Positions 56,763 to 64,000 are shown, counted from the stretch's first letter. The stretch: 64,000 nucleotides of DNA from an uncultured Nitrospiraceae bacterium (GCA_903822005.1 CAIJNL010000021.1:42909-106908); one strand, 5' to 3'. The notes: generated by a model from the letters alone, not told the origin. Numbers and translations: made by a program.

Positions 56763-57578
56763 CTAATTGCAGCTTATCCCCTTTTCGGCCATATCCTGAT
56801 TACAGGGAATGCTTAAGCCTGTCTCTTTTTTCTCGGCGGTAACTTTTTGGTTCTTTTCTTTTGGCTGCTTAATCCCCGATTTCAGGACTTCTTTTACTTT
56901 CGCTTCAGGCCCGTCCTTCTGGATGGCATCAGGGGATATTTCCTGAGTGTTATTTCCTTTACCAGTCATATTCGGATCAAGCGAGGCTGTATGGTTAGCA
57001 CCGCCTTTCAGGTCGCTTTTTGGCATTTCGATAGAAACCGGCTTCTGTGACCCCAGATGGCCGTATACAATAGGAGCCGAAATTGCGGCAACAACCACAA
57101 ATACCGCTGCAGCTGCCAGATAGCTTTTTTTCAGAGATGTCTTTCCTTTTTCCGGCCATAGTTCAGCTGGATACATTCCATCTTTGACACTGTTGCGAGG
57201 GAACTCGAATTCATATCTCGACGCCTGCCAGCCATCAGGCCCCAGCCAGGGCTTGTCCACGGGTTCACTATGCTTGATCGCATAACTGCCATCAAGTTCA
57301 ATGCCCATGAATGCCTGCTTTTTCAATGCCTTAGATGTCAATGCTGATACTCGACCCTCTGCAGCAGTAGTTATCTTCTTCAGTTTCTTGAAATCGCACA
57401 GAAAGAGCTCTTCAGTCCGGTTTTTTAGGCTGGCATGTATAACACAAAAGCGCGGCAAATGATGCACCACGCCTTTATCCAGCAGAAAACTCGTTTCAAT
57501 ACCTCCGCGAAGGCAGACTTTAACGGTTACCTCATCATTCTTATGTGTGTTTTGTGTCCACTCAACTATTTTTATCAT
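56763..57578 (-). CDS. Unrecognised protein with one central membrane segment
   Basis: I do not recognise this 271-residue protein. Residues 1-150 are a soluble N-terminal domain of beta-type character containing LRGGIETSFLLDKGVVHHLP, GIELDGSYAIKHSEPVDKP and WLGPDGWQASRYEFEF. A membrane helix follows near residue 152 (SYLAAAAVFVVVAAISAPIV). The C-terminal ~100 residues are Lys/Gln/Gly-rich, end in two cysteines (IPCNQ...GISCN), and look disordered. It begins 12 bp after the PstS::OmpA stop, so both are probably in the same Pho-box-driven unit. Confidence 0.65.
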   Translation of the reverse strand: MIKIVEWTQNTHKNDEVTVKVCLRGGIETSFLLDKGVVHHLPRFCVIHASLKNRTEELFLCDFKKLKKITTAAEGRVSALTSKALKKQAFMGIELDGSYAIKHSEPVDKPWLGPDGWQASRYEFEFPRNSVKDGMYPAELWPEKGKTSLKKSYLAAAAVFVVVAAISAPIVYGHLGSQKPVSIEMPKSDLKGGANHTASLDPNMTGKGNNTQEISPDAIQKDGPEAKVKEVLKSGIKQPKEKNQKVTAEKKETGLSIPCNQDMAEKGISCN

Positions 57579-57590
57579 AAGGCACCTCCA

Positions 57591-59225
57591 TTATTTGATC
57601 CATATCTCCACCCGTCTGTTCCTTTCTCTGCCATCTTCGGCATCATTTGAGGCAACCGGGTTTAACCTGCCGAATCCCACTACGTCGGATGTCTTTATAT
57701 TGATTCCCCGTCCGAGCAGAACTTTTTGTACAGCAAGCGCACGCCTTTCAGAAAGCCGTCTGTTTTCCTCTGCCTGCCCGACGGCATCAGTAAAACCAAA
57801 GAGCATGATCCTGCGTCCATTGTTCTTGCTGCTTTTCAGTATCGCCGCTACTCTCTGAATGTCGCGCGTTCCCTTTGTGTCGAGTTCGAAACTATTTTTC
57901 CTGAAACGAAAGTTGACCGAAAGCCTATCAGCGCCACGGGTAAGCTTAAGATATTGCTCAGAAAAATCTCCTGCAGATTTCGGCTGGGCCAGTTTAACAT
58001 TCAGGTCGACAAATCCGATCCGATCTACAATACCCTGCCCCTCTTCAGAGAGTGCAAATTCTAAAAATGAATCCACATAGGTATTTCCCGACTCCCCCGG
58101 CGTATAGAAGAAAAGACGCCTGGACAGGGGGTAATCCTCAGTCGCTATCGAAAAACGATCGGGTGCAACCGGCTCAGCGCCATCCGAAACGGCAATTGCC
58201 TTGGCATTCAATACATAAGGCAGGCCAATAAAGCCAATGCCGTTAATATCCTTTGATACATCATTCGAAAGCATGGTACTGTCTTCATACCGCTTGGCCG
58301 AAGGCACCAGCTTTGACTTGCCGAGCACGATGCTTTTGAAGGTATCCCAGGTGCCGGATTTATCATCACGGGCATACACATTGACAGGGCCTCGCTTACC
58401 GCCCAGCTGGGACCAGTCTGTTATCTCTCCGCTGAATATCTTCCGGATATCGTCCTTGCCCAACTTGAAGACCGGGTTGCTTTTGTTTACTATCACTGCT
58501 ATCCCGTCGAGTCCGATGACATGTTCATTTTTGTCGCTGGTCATATCTCCAAGAAATTCGAGCTTGGCTGACTCGGGCCCGCTAATCTTTCTTGAAGAAG
58601 CCCCTATATCACACTTTTTGTTCTCAAGGCCAATAAAAGCGGTCGCTGACCCGTGCGAATGGATTTCGATGACAGAAGCTTTTGAGTTTCCGGGCAGTAT
58701 GCCTTGAACAGTCACTTCTTCGTCCTTTTCCGCAACCTCTTGCAAATTTGCAGCACCTGCTTTTATCAGGTACGCCTTTGCAAAAGCAGGGGCGAGACTA
58801 GCCCCTATGGTATTGGAACCATGTATTCGCAGTATAAGACCTTCCTTGAATTTGGTAATTGCCGAAATGGAAGAATAAACAGACTCTGACCTGGCTGCCG
58901 CGGACTGCTGCTCCGCAGTAACCTCTTTTACCTGCTGCGATGGTATCCTGATGTAATATTCATCGTCAATGTAAGCGGTTATTTTGCCCTGCAGCGCAAG
59001 GCCGCTCTTAAGCATAAGGGTATCGGGCTTTGCAGGCCTTGCCGCATATCGAACGCGGTCGACCAGTGCTTTATGTATCCGGATATAGTGATAACCGTCC
59101 TTAATGACGTAAAGACGGCCTTCAACATGTCTACCGTTGTCTAGTTCAATAGTATCCGCAAATGACAGACACGCCCCTCCTGTTACAAAAATCAGGATAA
59201 GCATGCTTAATATCTTCAAAAACAT
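57591..59225 (-). CDS. PstS-like phosphate-binding domain fused to an OmpA peptidoglycan-binding domain
   Basis: This 544-residue exported protein is a fusion. A signal peptide (ILIFVTGGACLSFA) precedes two similar short beta motifs (TIELDNGRHVEGRLYVIKDG and LKSGLALQGKITAYIDDEYY). Residues ~130-420 form a PstS/phosphate-binding-type domain (LRIHGSNTIGASLAPAF, ARDDKSGTWDTFKSI, the acidic SDKNEHVIGLDGIAV). The last ~110 residues are an OmpA C-terminal domain (RIMLFGFTDAVGQAEENRRL, SERRALAVQKVLLGRGI) that binds peptidoglycan. The fusion would hold a phosphate-binding module at the cell wall. Its promoter carries its own Pho box. Similar PBP-OmpA fusions are known in some bacteria; the substrate could be phosphate or another oxyanion. 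Confidence 0.88.
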   Translation of the reverse strand: MFLKILSMLILIFVTGGACLSFADTIELDNGRHVEGRLYVIKDGYHYIRIHKALVDRVRYAARPAKPDTLMLKSGLALQGKITAYIDDEYYIRIPSQQVKEVTAEQQSAAARSESVYSSISAITKFKEGLILRIHGSNTIGASLAPAFAKAYLIKAGAANLQEVAEKDEEVTVQGILPGNSKASVIEIHSHGSATAFIGLENKKCDIGASSRKISGPESAKLEFLGDMTSDKNEHVIGLDGIAVIVNKSNPVFKLGKDDIRKIFSGEITDWSQLGGKRGPVNVYARDDKSGTWDTFKSIVLGKSKLVPSAKRYEDSTMLSNDVSKDINGIGFIGLPYVLNAKAIAVSDGAEPVAPDRFSIATEDYPLSRRLFFYTPGESGNTYVDSFLEFALSEEGQGIVDRIGFVDLNVKLAQPKSAGDFSEQYLKLTRGADRLSVNFRFRKNSFELDTKGTRDIQRVAAILKSSKNNGRRIMLFGFTDAVGQAEENRRLSERRALAVQKVLLGRGINIKTSDVVGFGRLNPVASNDAEDGRERNRRVEIWIK

Positions 59226-59257
59226 TATTCCCTCCGCCTTGTTTCAGTTCTGAGAAT

Positions 59258-59312
59258 ATTGTATCAGGCAGATATTAAAAGGATATTACAGGACTGTTAC
59301 ATTTGCCGTAAG
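59258..59312 (-). promoter_or_regulatory. Pho box and -10 of the PstS::OmpA gene
   Basis: On the minus strand, repeats CTTACG (59312), TGTAAC (59301), TGTAAT (59290) and TTTAAT (59279) follow the same 11-bp register as the other boxes; the first unit is weak. A -10 TACAAT sits at 59263-59258, 5 bp after the last 11-mer. The start codon of the gene is 33 nt further on. Confidence 0.65.
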
Positions 59313-59355
59313 TTTATGCATATTGTCTCAATTCTTCCAGGTGCCTCATTTTGCC

Positions 59356-61284
59356 TTATTCTATGATAATCCTCTCGGAATGATCAGAGTACATTAGTCT
59401 GCGATCTTTCACTATGGAGGAACCCTTTTGCATTTTTGCGAGTTTTTTTACCTCGGAGGCTATTGAGGCAAGCTGCGGATAAGAATCTATTTTTCGCATT
59501 TCGGTGCTTACTATGCCGATGGAAAGGGCCAGCAGGCTGAATTCCTCTTCCTCTCCCTTTCTGTTCTTCGAGATAAAACATTTCCTTTCGCAATCCTCAT
59601 CTCCATGATATTCAGGCAGCTTCGATAAAAAATTGGTGATGATATTTTCACACACGGCAACATCGATTTGCGGGCGGGTAATCAGGATGAAATCGTCGCC
59701 GCCGATATGACCGATAAAATGATCAAAATCCTTTCCATGCTTTTTCAGGGCATCATCGATGAGTCCGGCCAGACCCTTGATGACCAGGTCGCCCCTTTCA
59801 AACCCGTAATGGTCGTTATATGGCTTGAAATGGTCCAGATCGATATAACATACGGTAAAATGCATGTTCTGTGAGAGCCTTTTCTCTATCTCCCTTCTTA
59901 TGGATGTATTGCCCGGCAGCCCTGTGAGGGGATTCGAGCTTTTTGCGACACTGATGCTCCTCTCTGTAAGCGCATCGAGAAGGTCGCTTACAGCCACAAT
60001 GCCGAGATATTTGCCGTGGCTCGACACACTGATATCATCGTAAAGAAATGCCGACTTTCTCGCATTAATTCGCTGTGCAACCTCTTCCAGCGTCGCATTT
60101 GCTTCGACCAGGAGAAACTGGCGCTCCATGAGGTCCCTGATTGTCTTGTGTGAATTCAGATGCATCCCGTAACCGAACCTGCCGAGTATCTGCTCTTCCA
60201 TAAACCGCGGCCGATGCATCATGCCGACTACTCTTTCATCTTCGCAGACCGGCAAACCTCTTAATTCGGCATTTTTTACGAATCTGTCAACCGCCTTGCC
60301 AAAAGGCAGCAAAGGGCTGACAGGCTCCACCTCACGGCAGATATCTCCTATGACACTATAATGCAGCCCATTAGATTCCCGGTCTCTGCCGTTTATTTTT
60401 GTCCCGTTGGCTATTGCGCAAATATGCTGATCTGAGACGAGGGCTGGTGATGGTTTTCCCAGATAATATCCCTGCAGAAACTCGATTCCCATATTAAGGA
60501 CAATATTCTGCTCTTCTTCACGCTCCACGCCTTCGGCAATTACCTTGATGCCGATCCTGTGGCAAGCCGTGGCCATGGATTCCACAAGGTTATACTTGAT
60601 CATGGCGCGGTCGATATTGGAGATGAAGTGCCTGTCGATCTTTACAAAATCCGGCTCTATGATCGAGAGCATTTTCAGGCCGCCATGCCCGGATCCAAAA
60701 TCATCTATCGCTATCTTGTAGCCCTGCCCCTTGTAATAGGCGATTGCTTCTTTAAAAAGCTTGTAGTTTTCGATAGCGGTCTCTTCTGTCAGTTCGAGGA
60801 TTATCCTGTCCTTTGGAAGGCCCCATTCCTCGGCGATCTCATCTGTTTTCCCAACCACGTGAGATGGCGACATAACTGTCTCAGGGCATACATTAATGAA
60901 GAGATATGCCTCTTTTTCTCTTATGCCCAGCAAGGCTGCTTCACGCAGGGCGTTGCTTCGGCAAAGCACATCAAGGGCAGATATGACATTGGCTTCCTTG
61001 GCCCTTCTGAAAAGCTCTGCAACATCGCTGAAAGAGCTTAATGAATTTATCCGAGTAAGCGCTTCATATCCGTAAACCTTACCGTTCCTTGAGGCGATGA
61101 TGGGCTGAAAGTGTACCCCCAGTGTATTCCTTTCAATGAGTTCGATGATCTCTCTTTTATATGGACTGGCATCTCCCGCCTTCTGTAACTCTCTCGCATA
61201 TTCTTCCCTGACCGATTCCATCCTTGCGGACATATCCTGCACCTCTTTCCTTTTACTCGACTGCTCAAATATATCTTCGGACAC
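59356..61284 (-). CDS. EAL-CBS-GGDEF cyclic-di-GMP protein
   Basis: This is a 642-residue protein without membrane segments. An EAL domain comes first (about 50-290), with catalytic elements EALTR, ILELTEE, IAIDDFGSG, and EGVE...LQGYYLG intact, so phosphodiesterase activity is likely. A CBS pair follows (about 310-440, AELRGLPVCEDERVVGMMHR, GKYLGIVAVSDLLDAL), then a GGDEF domain (from about 465, SNPLTGLPGNTSI), whose active site is IGGDDF instead of GGDEF or GGEEF; no RxxD inhibitory site is seen. EAL-first, GGDEF-last is the reverse of the most common order. The start is GTG with GAGGG upstream. It is probably cotranscribed with the DksA-like gene upstream. Confidence 0.88.
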   Translation of the reverse strand: MSEDIFEQSSKRKEVQDMSARMESVREEYARELQKAGDASPYKREIIELIERNTLGVHFQPIIASRNGKVYGYEALTRINSLSSFSDVAELFRRAKEANVISALDVLCRSNALREAALLGIREKEAYLFINVCPETVMSPSHVVGKTDEIAEEWGLPKDRIILELTEETAIENYKLFKEAIAYYKGQGYKIAIDDFGSGHGGLKMLSIIEPDFVKIDRHFISNIDRAMIKYNLVESMATACHRIGIKVIAEGVEREEEQNIVLNMGIEFLQGYYLGKPSPALVSDQHICAIANGTKINGRDRESNGLHYSVIGDICREVEPVSPLLPFGKAVDRFVKNAELRGLPVCEDERVVGMMHRPRFMEEQILGRFGYGMHLNSHKTIRDLMERQFLLVEANATLEEVAQRINARKSAFLYDDISVSSHGKYLGIVAVSDLLDALTERSISVAKSSNPLTGLPGNTSIRREIEKRLSQNMHFTVCYIDLDHFKPYNDHYGFERGDLVIKGLAGLIDDALKKHGKDFDHFIGHIGGDDFILITRPQIDVAVCENIITNFLSKLPEYHGDEDCERKCFISKNRKGEEEEFSLLALSIGIVSTEMRKIDSYPQLASIASEVKKLAKMQKGSSIVKDRRLMYSDHSERIIIE

Positions 61285-61339
61285 AATGCCCTCTCGCTTT
61301 TCGCGGCTTTTCAGCCCTGCCTCAGTGTTCGAGTCTTAC

Positions 61340-61717
61340 TTACTGACATATCTCATGTCGCTCTTCAAGCAACTCCTGGCAATCCCTGCAATATACGGCA
61401 ACCGGCAATATCCTGAGTCTCTCTTCGCCAATCTCAACTCCGCACTCCTCGCATAAGCCGTAGTTGCCTTCTGCAATTTTTTGCAGGGCCCTTTCGATTT
61501 GCCTCATTATCACATGCCGGGAACTCAGGTTCATGAAGTGCATATAGTCCGAATGGCTTGAGGCAGCGCAGTCGCATTCCTCCTGTCCGGCCCCCATAAC
61601 TTGCCTGCTCTCTGCTGCCATGCTTTTTTTCATCTCCCTCTTTATGCAACTTATGATTTCTTCCTTCCTCGTGCGCAGCTTGCTCTCTATTTCTCTCGAA
61701 ATTGTCTTTTGAAGCAT
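61340..61717 (-). CDS. DksA/TraR family zinc-finger protein
   Basis: This is a 125-residue protein of the DksA/TraR group. The N-terminal half forms a helical pair (IESKLRTRKEEIISCIKREM, RQIERALQKIAEGNYG), and the C-terminal zinc finger is CEECGVEIGEERL...CRDCQ. Such proteins bind the RNA polymerase secondary channel and tune stress and stringent responses. The acidic tip residues expected between the helices are only partly recognisable (CDCAASSHSD). The EAL-CBS-GGDEF gene follows 55 bp downstream. Confidence 0.85.
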   Translation of the reverse strand: MLQKTISREIESKLRTRKEEIISCIKREMKKSMAAESRQVMGAGQEECDCAASSHSDYMHFMNLSSRHVIMRQIERALQKIAEGNYGLCEECGVEIGEERLRILPVAVYCRDCQELLEERHEICQ

Positions 61718-61833
61718 TTTGCCTCCATCACCATGCAGTTTTTGTTCTTTAACAATAAACCATGATTATTAAGCAGTCTTGACGCTGGTATTAAAATCCG
61801 GTTAAATCCCACCGGTATCAAACTATTAAATTC

Positions 61834-61889
61834 CGTAACCTGAATTTAACTTTCCCTTAATAACCGTGTAATGGCAAAGGTATTAAGAT
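61834..61889 (+). promoter_or_regulatory. Pho box and likely -10 upstream of the PHP gene
   Basis: Four direct repeats in exact 11-bp register: CGTAAC (61834), TTTAAC (61845), CTTAAT (61856) and TGTAAT (61867). A -10-like TATTAA (61881-61886) or overlapping TAAGAT (61884-61889) follows, and the PHP ATG is at 61899. Two more TTAAA steps in the same register lie upstream at 61791 and 61802. The repeats read toward the PHP gene, not toward the divergent DksA-like gene. Confidence 0.65.
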
Positions 61890-61898
61890 TAATCAGTT

Positions 61899-62591
61899 AT
61901 GTTGCTATGTGATTTCCATATACACACTAAATACTCGGATGGATCGATGGAGATGAAAGAGGTGGTTGACATTTTCGGTCAGGCAGGATTCGATGCTATC
62001 TCGATAACCGATCATGTGGTAAACGGGGACAGTTCTATCGGGAAGCTGGCCCATGGATTCAACTACACAATTACCGAAGACAATTTCGGGGACTATATGA
62101 AGGAGATTGAGCATGAAAAAGAGAGGGCCTGGAGCAAGTACGGAATGCTCGTTATTCCGGGAGTAGAGATAAGCAAAAATTATATCTCTTCTGATCTTTC
62201 CGCCCATATACTTCTGGTCGGGATAAAGGACTTTGTATCCGCTTCTCTCGAATATGAAACTATATTCAGCCAGGCCAAAAAACAGGACGCCCTTGTCGTT
62301 GCGTGTCACCCCCATCACATGTCCTCTAAAAGCAGCAAGGACACCTTCTACCTCTGGAACAACAGGGAGCGCTTCGCAAAACATATCGACGCCTGGGAGA
62401 TCGCCAACCGCGATGATGTGTTTAATGTGGTGAGTCTGAAGAAATATCCATATATCGCAAACAGTGACTTCCACAAATCTCGTCACCTGTATTCATGGAA
62501 GACACTGCTTAACTGCGAAAAAGACCTCACGTCGATCAAGCAGTGCATACGACATAACAAAGGAGTGGCGATTACGCTCTTCAGAAACTGA
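61899..62591 (+). CDS. PHP domain phosphoesterase
   Basis: This is a 230-residue protein of the polymerase and histidinol phosphatase (PHP) superfamily, a TIM-like barrel with several metal ions. Metal ligands are visible in DFHIHTKYSDGS, ISITDHV, VIPGVEIS, ACHPHH and ANSDFHKS. PHP enzymes cleave phosphomonoesters or diesters; the substrate here is unknown. A four-unit Pho box lies directly upstream, and a glycosyltransferase gene follows 107 bp later. No Shine-Dalgarno sequence is seen. Confidence 0.85.
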   Translation: MLLCDFHIHTKYSDGSMEMKEVVDIFGQAGFDAISITDHVVNGDSSIGKLAHGFNYTITEDNFGDYMKEIEHEKERAWSKYGMLVIPGVEISKNYISSDLSAHILLVGIKDFVSASLEYETIFSQAKKQDALVVACHPHHMSSKSSKDTFYLWNNRERFAKHIDAWEIANRDDVFNVVSLKKYPYIANSDFHKSRHLYSWKTLLNCEKDLTSIKQCIRHNKGVAITLFRN

Positions 62592-62608
62592 AAGGCAGGA
62601 GACCCGAT

Positions 62609-62686
62609 ATGAAAACAAACTTACTAACAGGCAGCACCAAAAAGGATATTCGCAGGAATAATCTTTTTCGTGACTGCAAAACTTAA
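62609..62686 (+). CDS. Possible 25-residue ORF between PHP and glycosyltransferase
   Basis: ATG at 62609 with GGAGA upstream opens 25 codons (start MKTNLLTGSTKK, rich in Lys/Arg/Asn) and stops just before the AAGGAG of the glycosyltransferase. It could be a leader or regulatory peptide, or chance. No homology is recognised. Confidence 0.25.
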   Translation: MKTNLLTGSTKKDIRRNNLFRDCKT

Positions 62687-62698
62687 AAGGAGACAATA

Positions 62699-63928
62699 AT
62701 GGAAGTTTTCGTAGTTTTCGCAGCATTGAGTGCTTTGGGACTTGCAGCCTACTCACTCCAGTTACTGGCAGTACGCTCATTTGGACAGGCATCATCGGTC
62801 AAAAAGAGAGATGAGGCAGCCACGTTTCCTTCCTCTTCAGCTTTTCTCCCACCAGTGTCGATACTCAAACCCCTTAAAGGCCTTGATGATAATCTTTTCG
62901 ATAATCTCGAAAGTTTCTGCAAGCTGGACTATCCGGAATACGAGGTCATATTTTCCCTGCAGAACTATAACGATCCGGCTTACAAAGTCGTAAAAAAGAT
63001 CAGGGACAATTATCCAGATCGCGACATCAGTATTCATGTAGAGCATTGCAATGCCGGTCTGAACCCTAAAGTCAATAATCTCATTCCAGCATACAGGACC
63101 TCCAAATATCCGCTTATCCTGATCAGCGACAGCAATGTACTGGTCGATAAGAACTATCTCCGCGAAATTGTGCAGGAGATGCGTGATCCGGAAGTTGGTC
63201 TTGTCAGCAATCTGATCAGGGGCATGGGCGGTTATTCGTTTGGAGCAGTCCTCGAAAATCTCCACATGAATTCCTTTGTTATGGGAAGTGTATGTTTTCT
63301 TGACAGATTCCTTAAAATGCCCTGCGTAATCGGTAAATCAATGCTCATGAGAAAGCGCGATCTAGAGGCAATAGGAGGGCTTAATTCTGTAAAGAACGTC
63401 CTTGCAGAAGATTACCTTATCGGCAAACGCATCCACGACATGGGGAAGAAGGTTGTTGTCTCAGGCCACATGATCAACAATGTCAATAACTACTGGAGTA
63501 TAAAAAAATTCTTTAACAGGCATACCAGATGGGGAAAACTGAGATGGCATATAGGCGGGGCAAAGTATTTCTCTGAATTGCTGGGCAACCCTGTCTTTAT
63601 GGCCTTCTTGCCAATACTGATTGATGGCCCTTCTCAGTGGAATCTCTTACTGGCCGGACTGGTCAGTTCATATAAAATGGCCGGTGATAGTTTGATAGGT
63701 CGCAGGATAGGGACGGACCTGAAGGCTTCATCGTATCTCCTCAGCCCGGTTAAGGATCTGCTGATAGGAATCATGTGGTTTGTACCGCTGCTCAGCACGA
63801 CGGTGGTCTGGCGGGGCAATAGATACATTATCGGCAAGGATTCACTCCTTTCACCCTGCCTGTTACGTCCCAGCCACTCGGTACCGATTTTAGGGGGGCA
63901 AATCCCACCTAACCGGTACCAGTTCTAA
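62699..63928 (+). CDS. Glycosyltransferase family 21-like (HpnI/ceramide glucosyltransferase type)
   Basis: This is a 409-residue membrane glycosyltransferase with an N-terminal anchor (VVFAALSALGLAAYSLQLLAV), donor-binding motifs SILKPLKGLDDNLFDNLE and ILISDSNVLVDKNYL, the acidic LAEDYLIGKRI, and the RHTRWGKLR motif of processive and GT21 enzymes. The family includes ceramide glucosyltransferase and HpnI, which glycosylates hopanoid precursors. Its lipid acceptor here is unknown. It follows the PHP gene and probably shares its Pho box. The last ~22 codons, after GKDSLLSPC, run into a 35-bp repeat and are not native-looking, so the C-terminus seems to have been replaced by an inserted element. 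An AAGGAG precedes the ATG. Confidence 0.85.
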   Translation: MEVFVVFAALSALGLAAYSLQLLAVRSFGQASSVKKRDEAATFPSSSAFLPPVSILKPLKGLDDNLFDNLESFCKLDYPEYEVIFSLQNYNDPAYKVVKKIRDNYPDRDISIHVEHCNAGLNPKVNNLIPAYRTSKYPLILISDSNVLVDKNYLREIVQEMRDPEVGLVSNLIRGMGGYSFGAVLENLHMNSFVMGSVCFLDRFLKMPCVIGKSMLMRKRDLEAIGGLNSVKNVLAEDYLIGKRIHDMGKKVVVSGHMINNVNNYWSIKKFFNRHTRWGKLRWHIGGAKYFSELLGNPVFMAFLPILIDGPSQWNLLLAGLVSSYKMAGDSLIGRRIGTDLKASSYLLSPVKDLLIGIMWFVPLLSTTVVWRGNRYIIGKDSLLSPCLLRPSHSVPILGGQIPPNRYQF

Positions 63929-64000
63929 GGTATCCAATCCCACCAAAACGAGACCAGTTTATCAGGGTTTAATCCCAGGCAAACGAGACCACCTGTAAGA
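63861..64000. mobile_element. 35-bp degenerate tandem repeat, probable insertion sequence end (continues past window)
   Basis: Four imperfect units with a period of 35 bp begin at 63866, 63901, 63936 and 63971. The shared core is AATCCCACC-N-AA-N-CG-NN-ACCAGTT; the units differ in the last ~10 bp and the fourth is cut by the window edge. Repeated transposase-binding motifs at the ends are known in IS21-family elements, whose ends often start with TG. A TGTTACG at 63861 fits such a boundary. No transposase is inside the window, so the family assignment is inference. Confidence 0.45.

Noticed and set aside
63866..64000. CRISPR array at the window end
   Set aside because: The 35-bp units diverge throughout and there are no conserved repeats separated by unique spacers; no cas genes are seen.

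Overview
The window looks like ordinary chromosome of a Gram-negative, probably anaerobic bacterium. It has an outer-membrane assembly protein of the BamA type next to TamB, an outer-membrane-type OmpA domain, a 2-oxoacid:ferredoxin oxidoreductase pair, and a flavin/iron-sulfur formate dehydrogenase placed directly before formate-tetrahydrofolate ligase, which suggests Wood-Ljungdahl-type C1 metabolism. The gene repertoire (DUF4416, DUF6599, UPF0210, GT21/HpnI-like, TamB beside BamA) reminds me of Nitrospirota or Desulfobacterota. That placement is inference; there is no rRNA gene here to settle it.

Layout. 1-3.7 kb: the 3' part of proS, a Ppx/GppA phosphatase, the beta and gamma subunits of a 2-oxoacid:ferredoxin oxidoreductase, and a GNAT acetyltransferase, all on +. 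3.7-11.0 kb (-): tamB, a BamA-like protein with seven POTRA domains, and a short SurA-like chaperone. 11.2-19.4 kb (+): NuoE-like, NuoF::GltD fusion, FdhA, Fhs. 19.4-19.6 kb: a small inverted-repeat element and an AT-rich palindrome. 19.6-26.7 kb (-): recR, ybaB, dnaX, SRP RNA, tRNA-Ser(GGA), a FabZ-like dehydratase, DUF4416, a TlpA-like thioredoxin, clpC. 26.9-28.9 kb (+): a PriA homologue whose ATPase motifs are gone. 28.9-37.5 kb (-): ribF, coaE, mutS, an AI-2E-type permease, RNase R, a RodZ-like protein. 37.7-41.3 kb (+): FabF-like, an ACT-domain protein, UPF0210, GIY-YIG. 41.5-48.1 kb: two MFS transporters, a Tat-exported aldo/keto reductase with ferredoxin cysteines, DUF6599, a stand-alone AsnC-type ligand domain, a TerC-family protein. 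48.2-64 kb: a phosphate-response region.

The phosphate region is the most coherent and interesting part. phoB-phoR and pstS-pstC-pstA-pstB-phoU are followed by a family 1 glycosidase, a PstS::OmpA fusion with an unrecognised membrane protein, an EAL-CBS-GGDEF protein, a DksA-like protein, a PHP phosphoesterase and an HpnI/GT21-like glycosyltransferase. Reading the promoters by eye, I find 11-bp direct repeats of the form NNTAAY in register before five transcription units: the phoB operon, pstS, the glycosidase, PstS::OmpA, and PHP/glycosyltransferase. Each is followed 3-9 bp later by a -10-like hexamer. This links the glycosidase, the PHP protein and the glycolipid-type glycosyltransferase to phosphate starvation and suggests a membrane lipid or polysaccharide remodelling programme.

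Several promoters (korB, fabF-like, the phoB-leader ORF, the glycosidase) place the -10 only 5-8 nt before the ATG with no Shine-Dalgarno sequence, so leaderless mRNAs seem common here. The window ends in a 35-bp periodic repeat that looks like the end of an insertion sequence (possibly IS21 family) inserted at the 3' end of the glycosyltransferase gene. No CRISPR array, prophage or classical defence system was seen.
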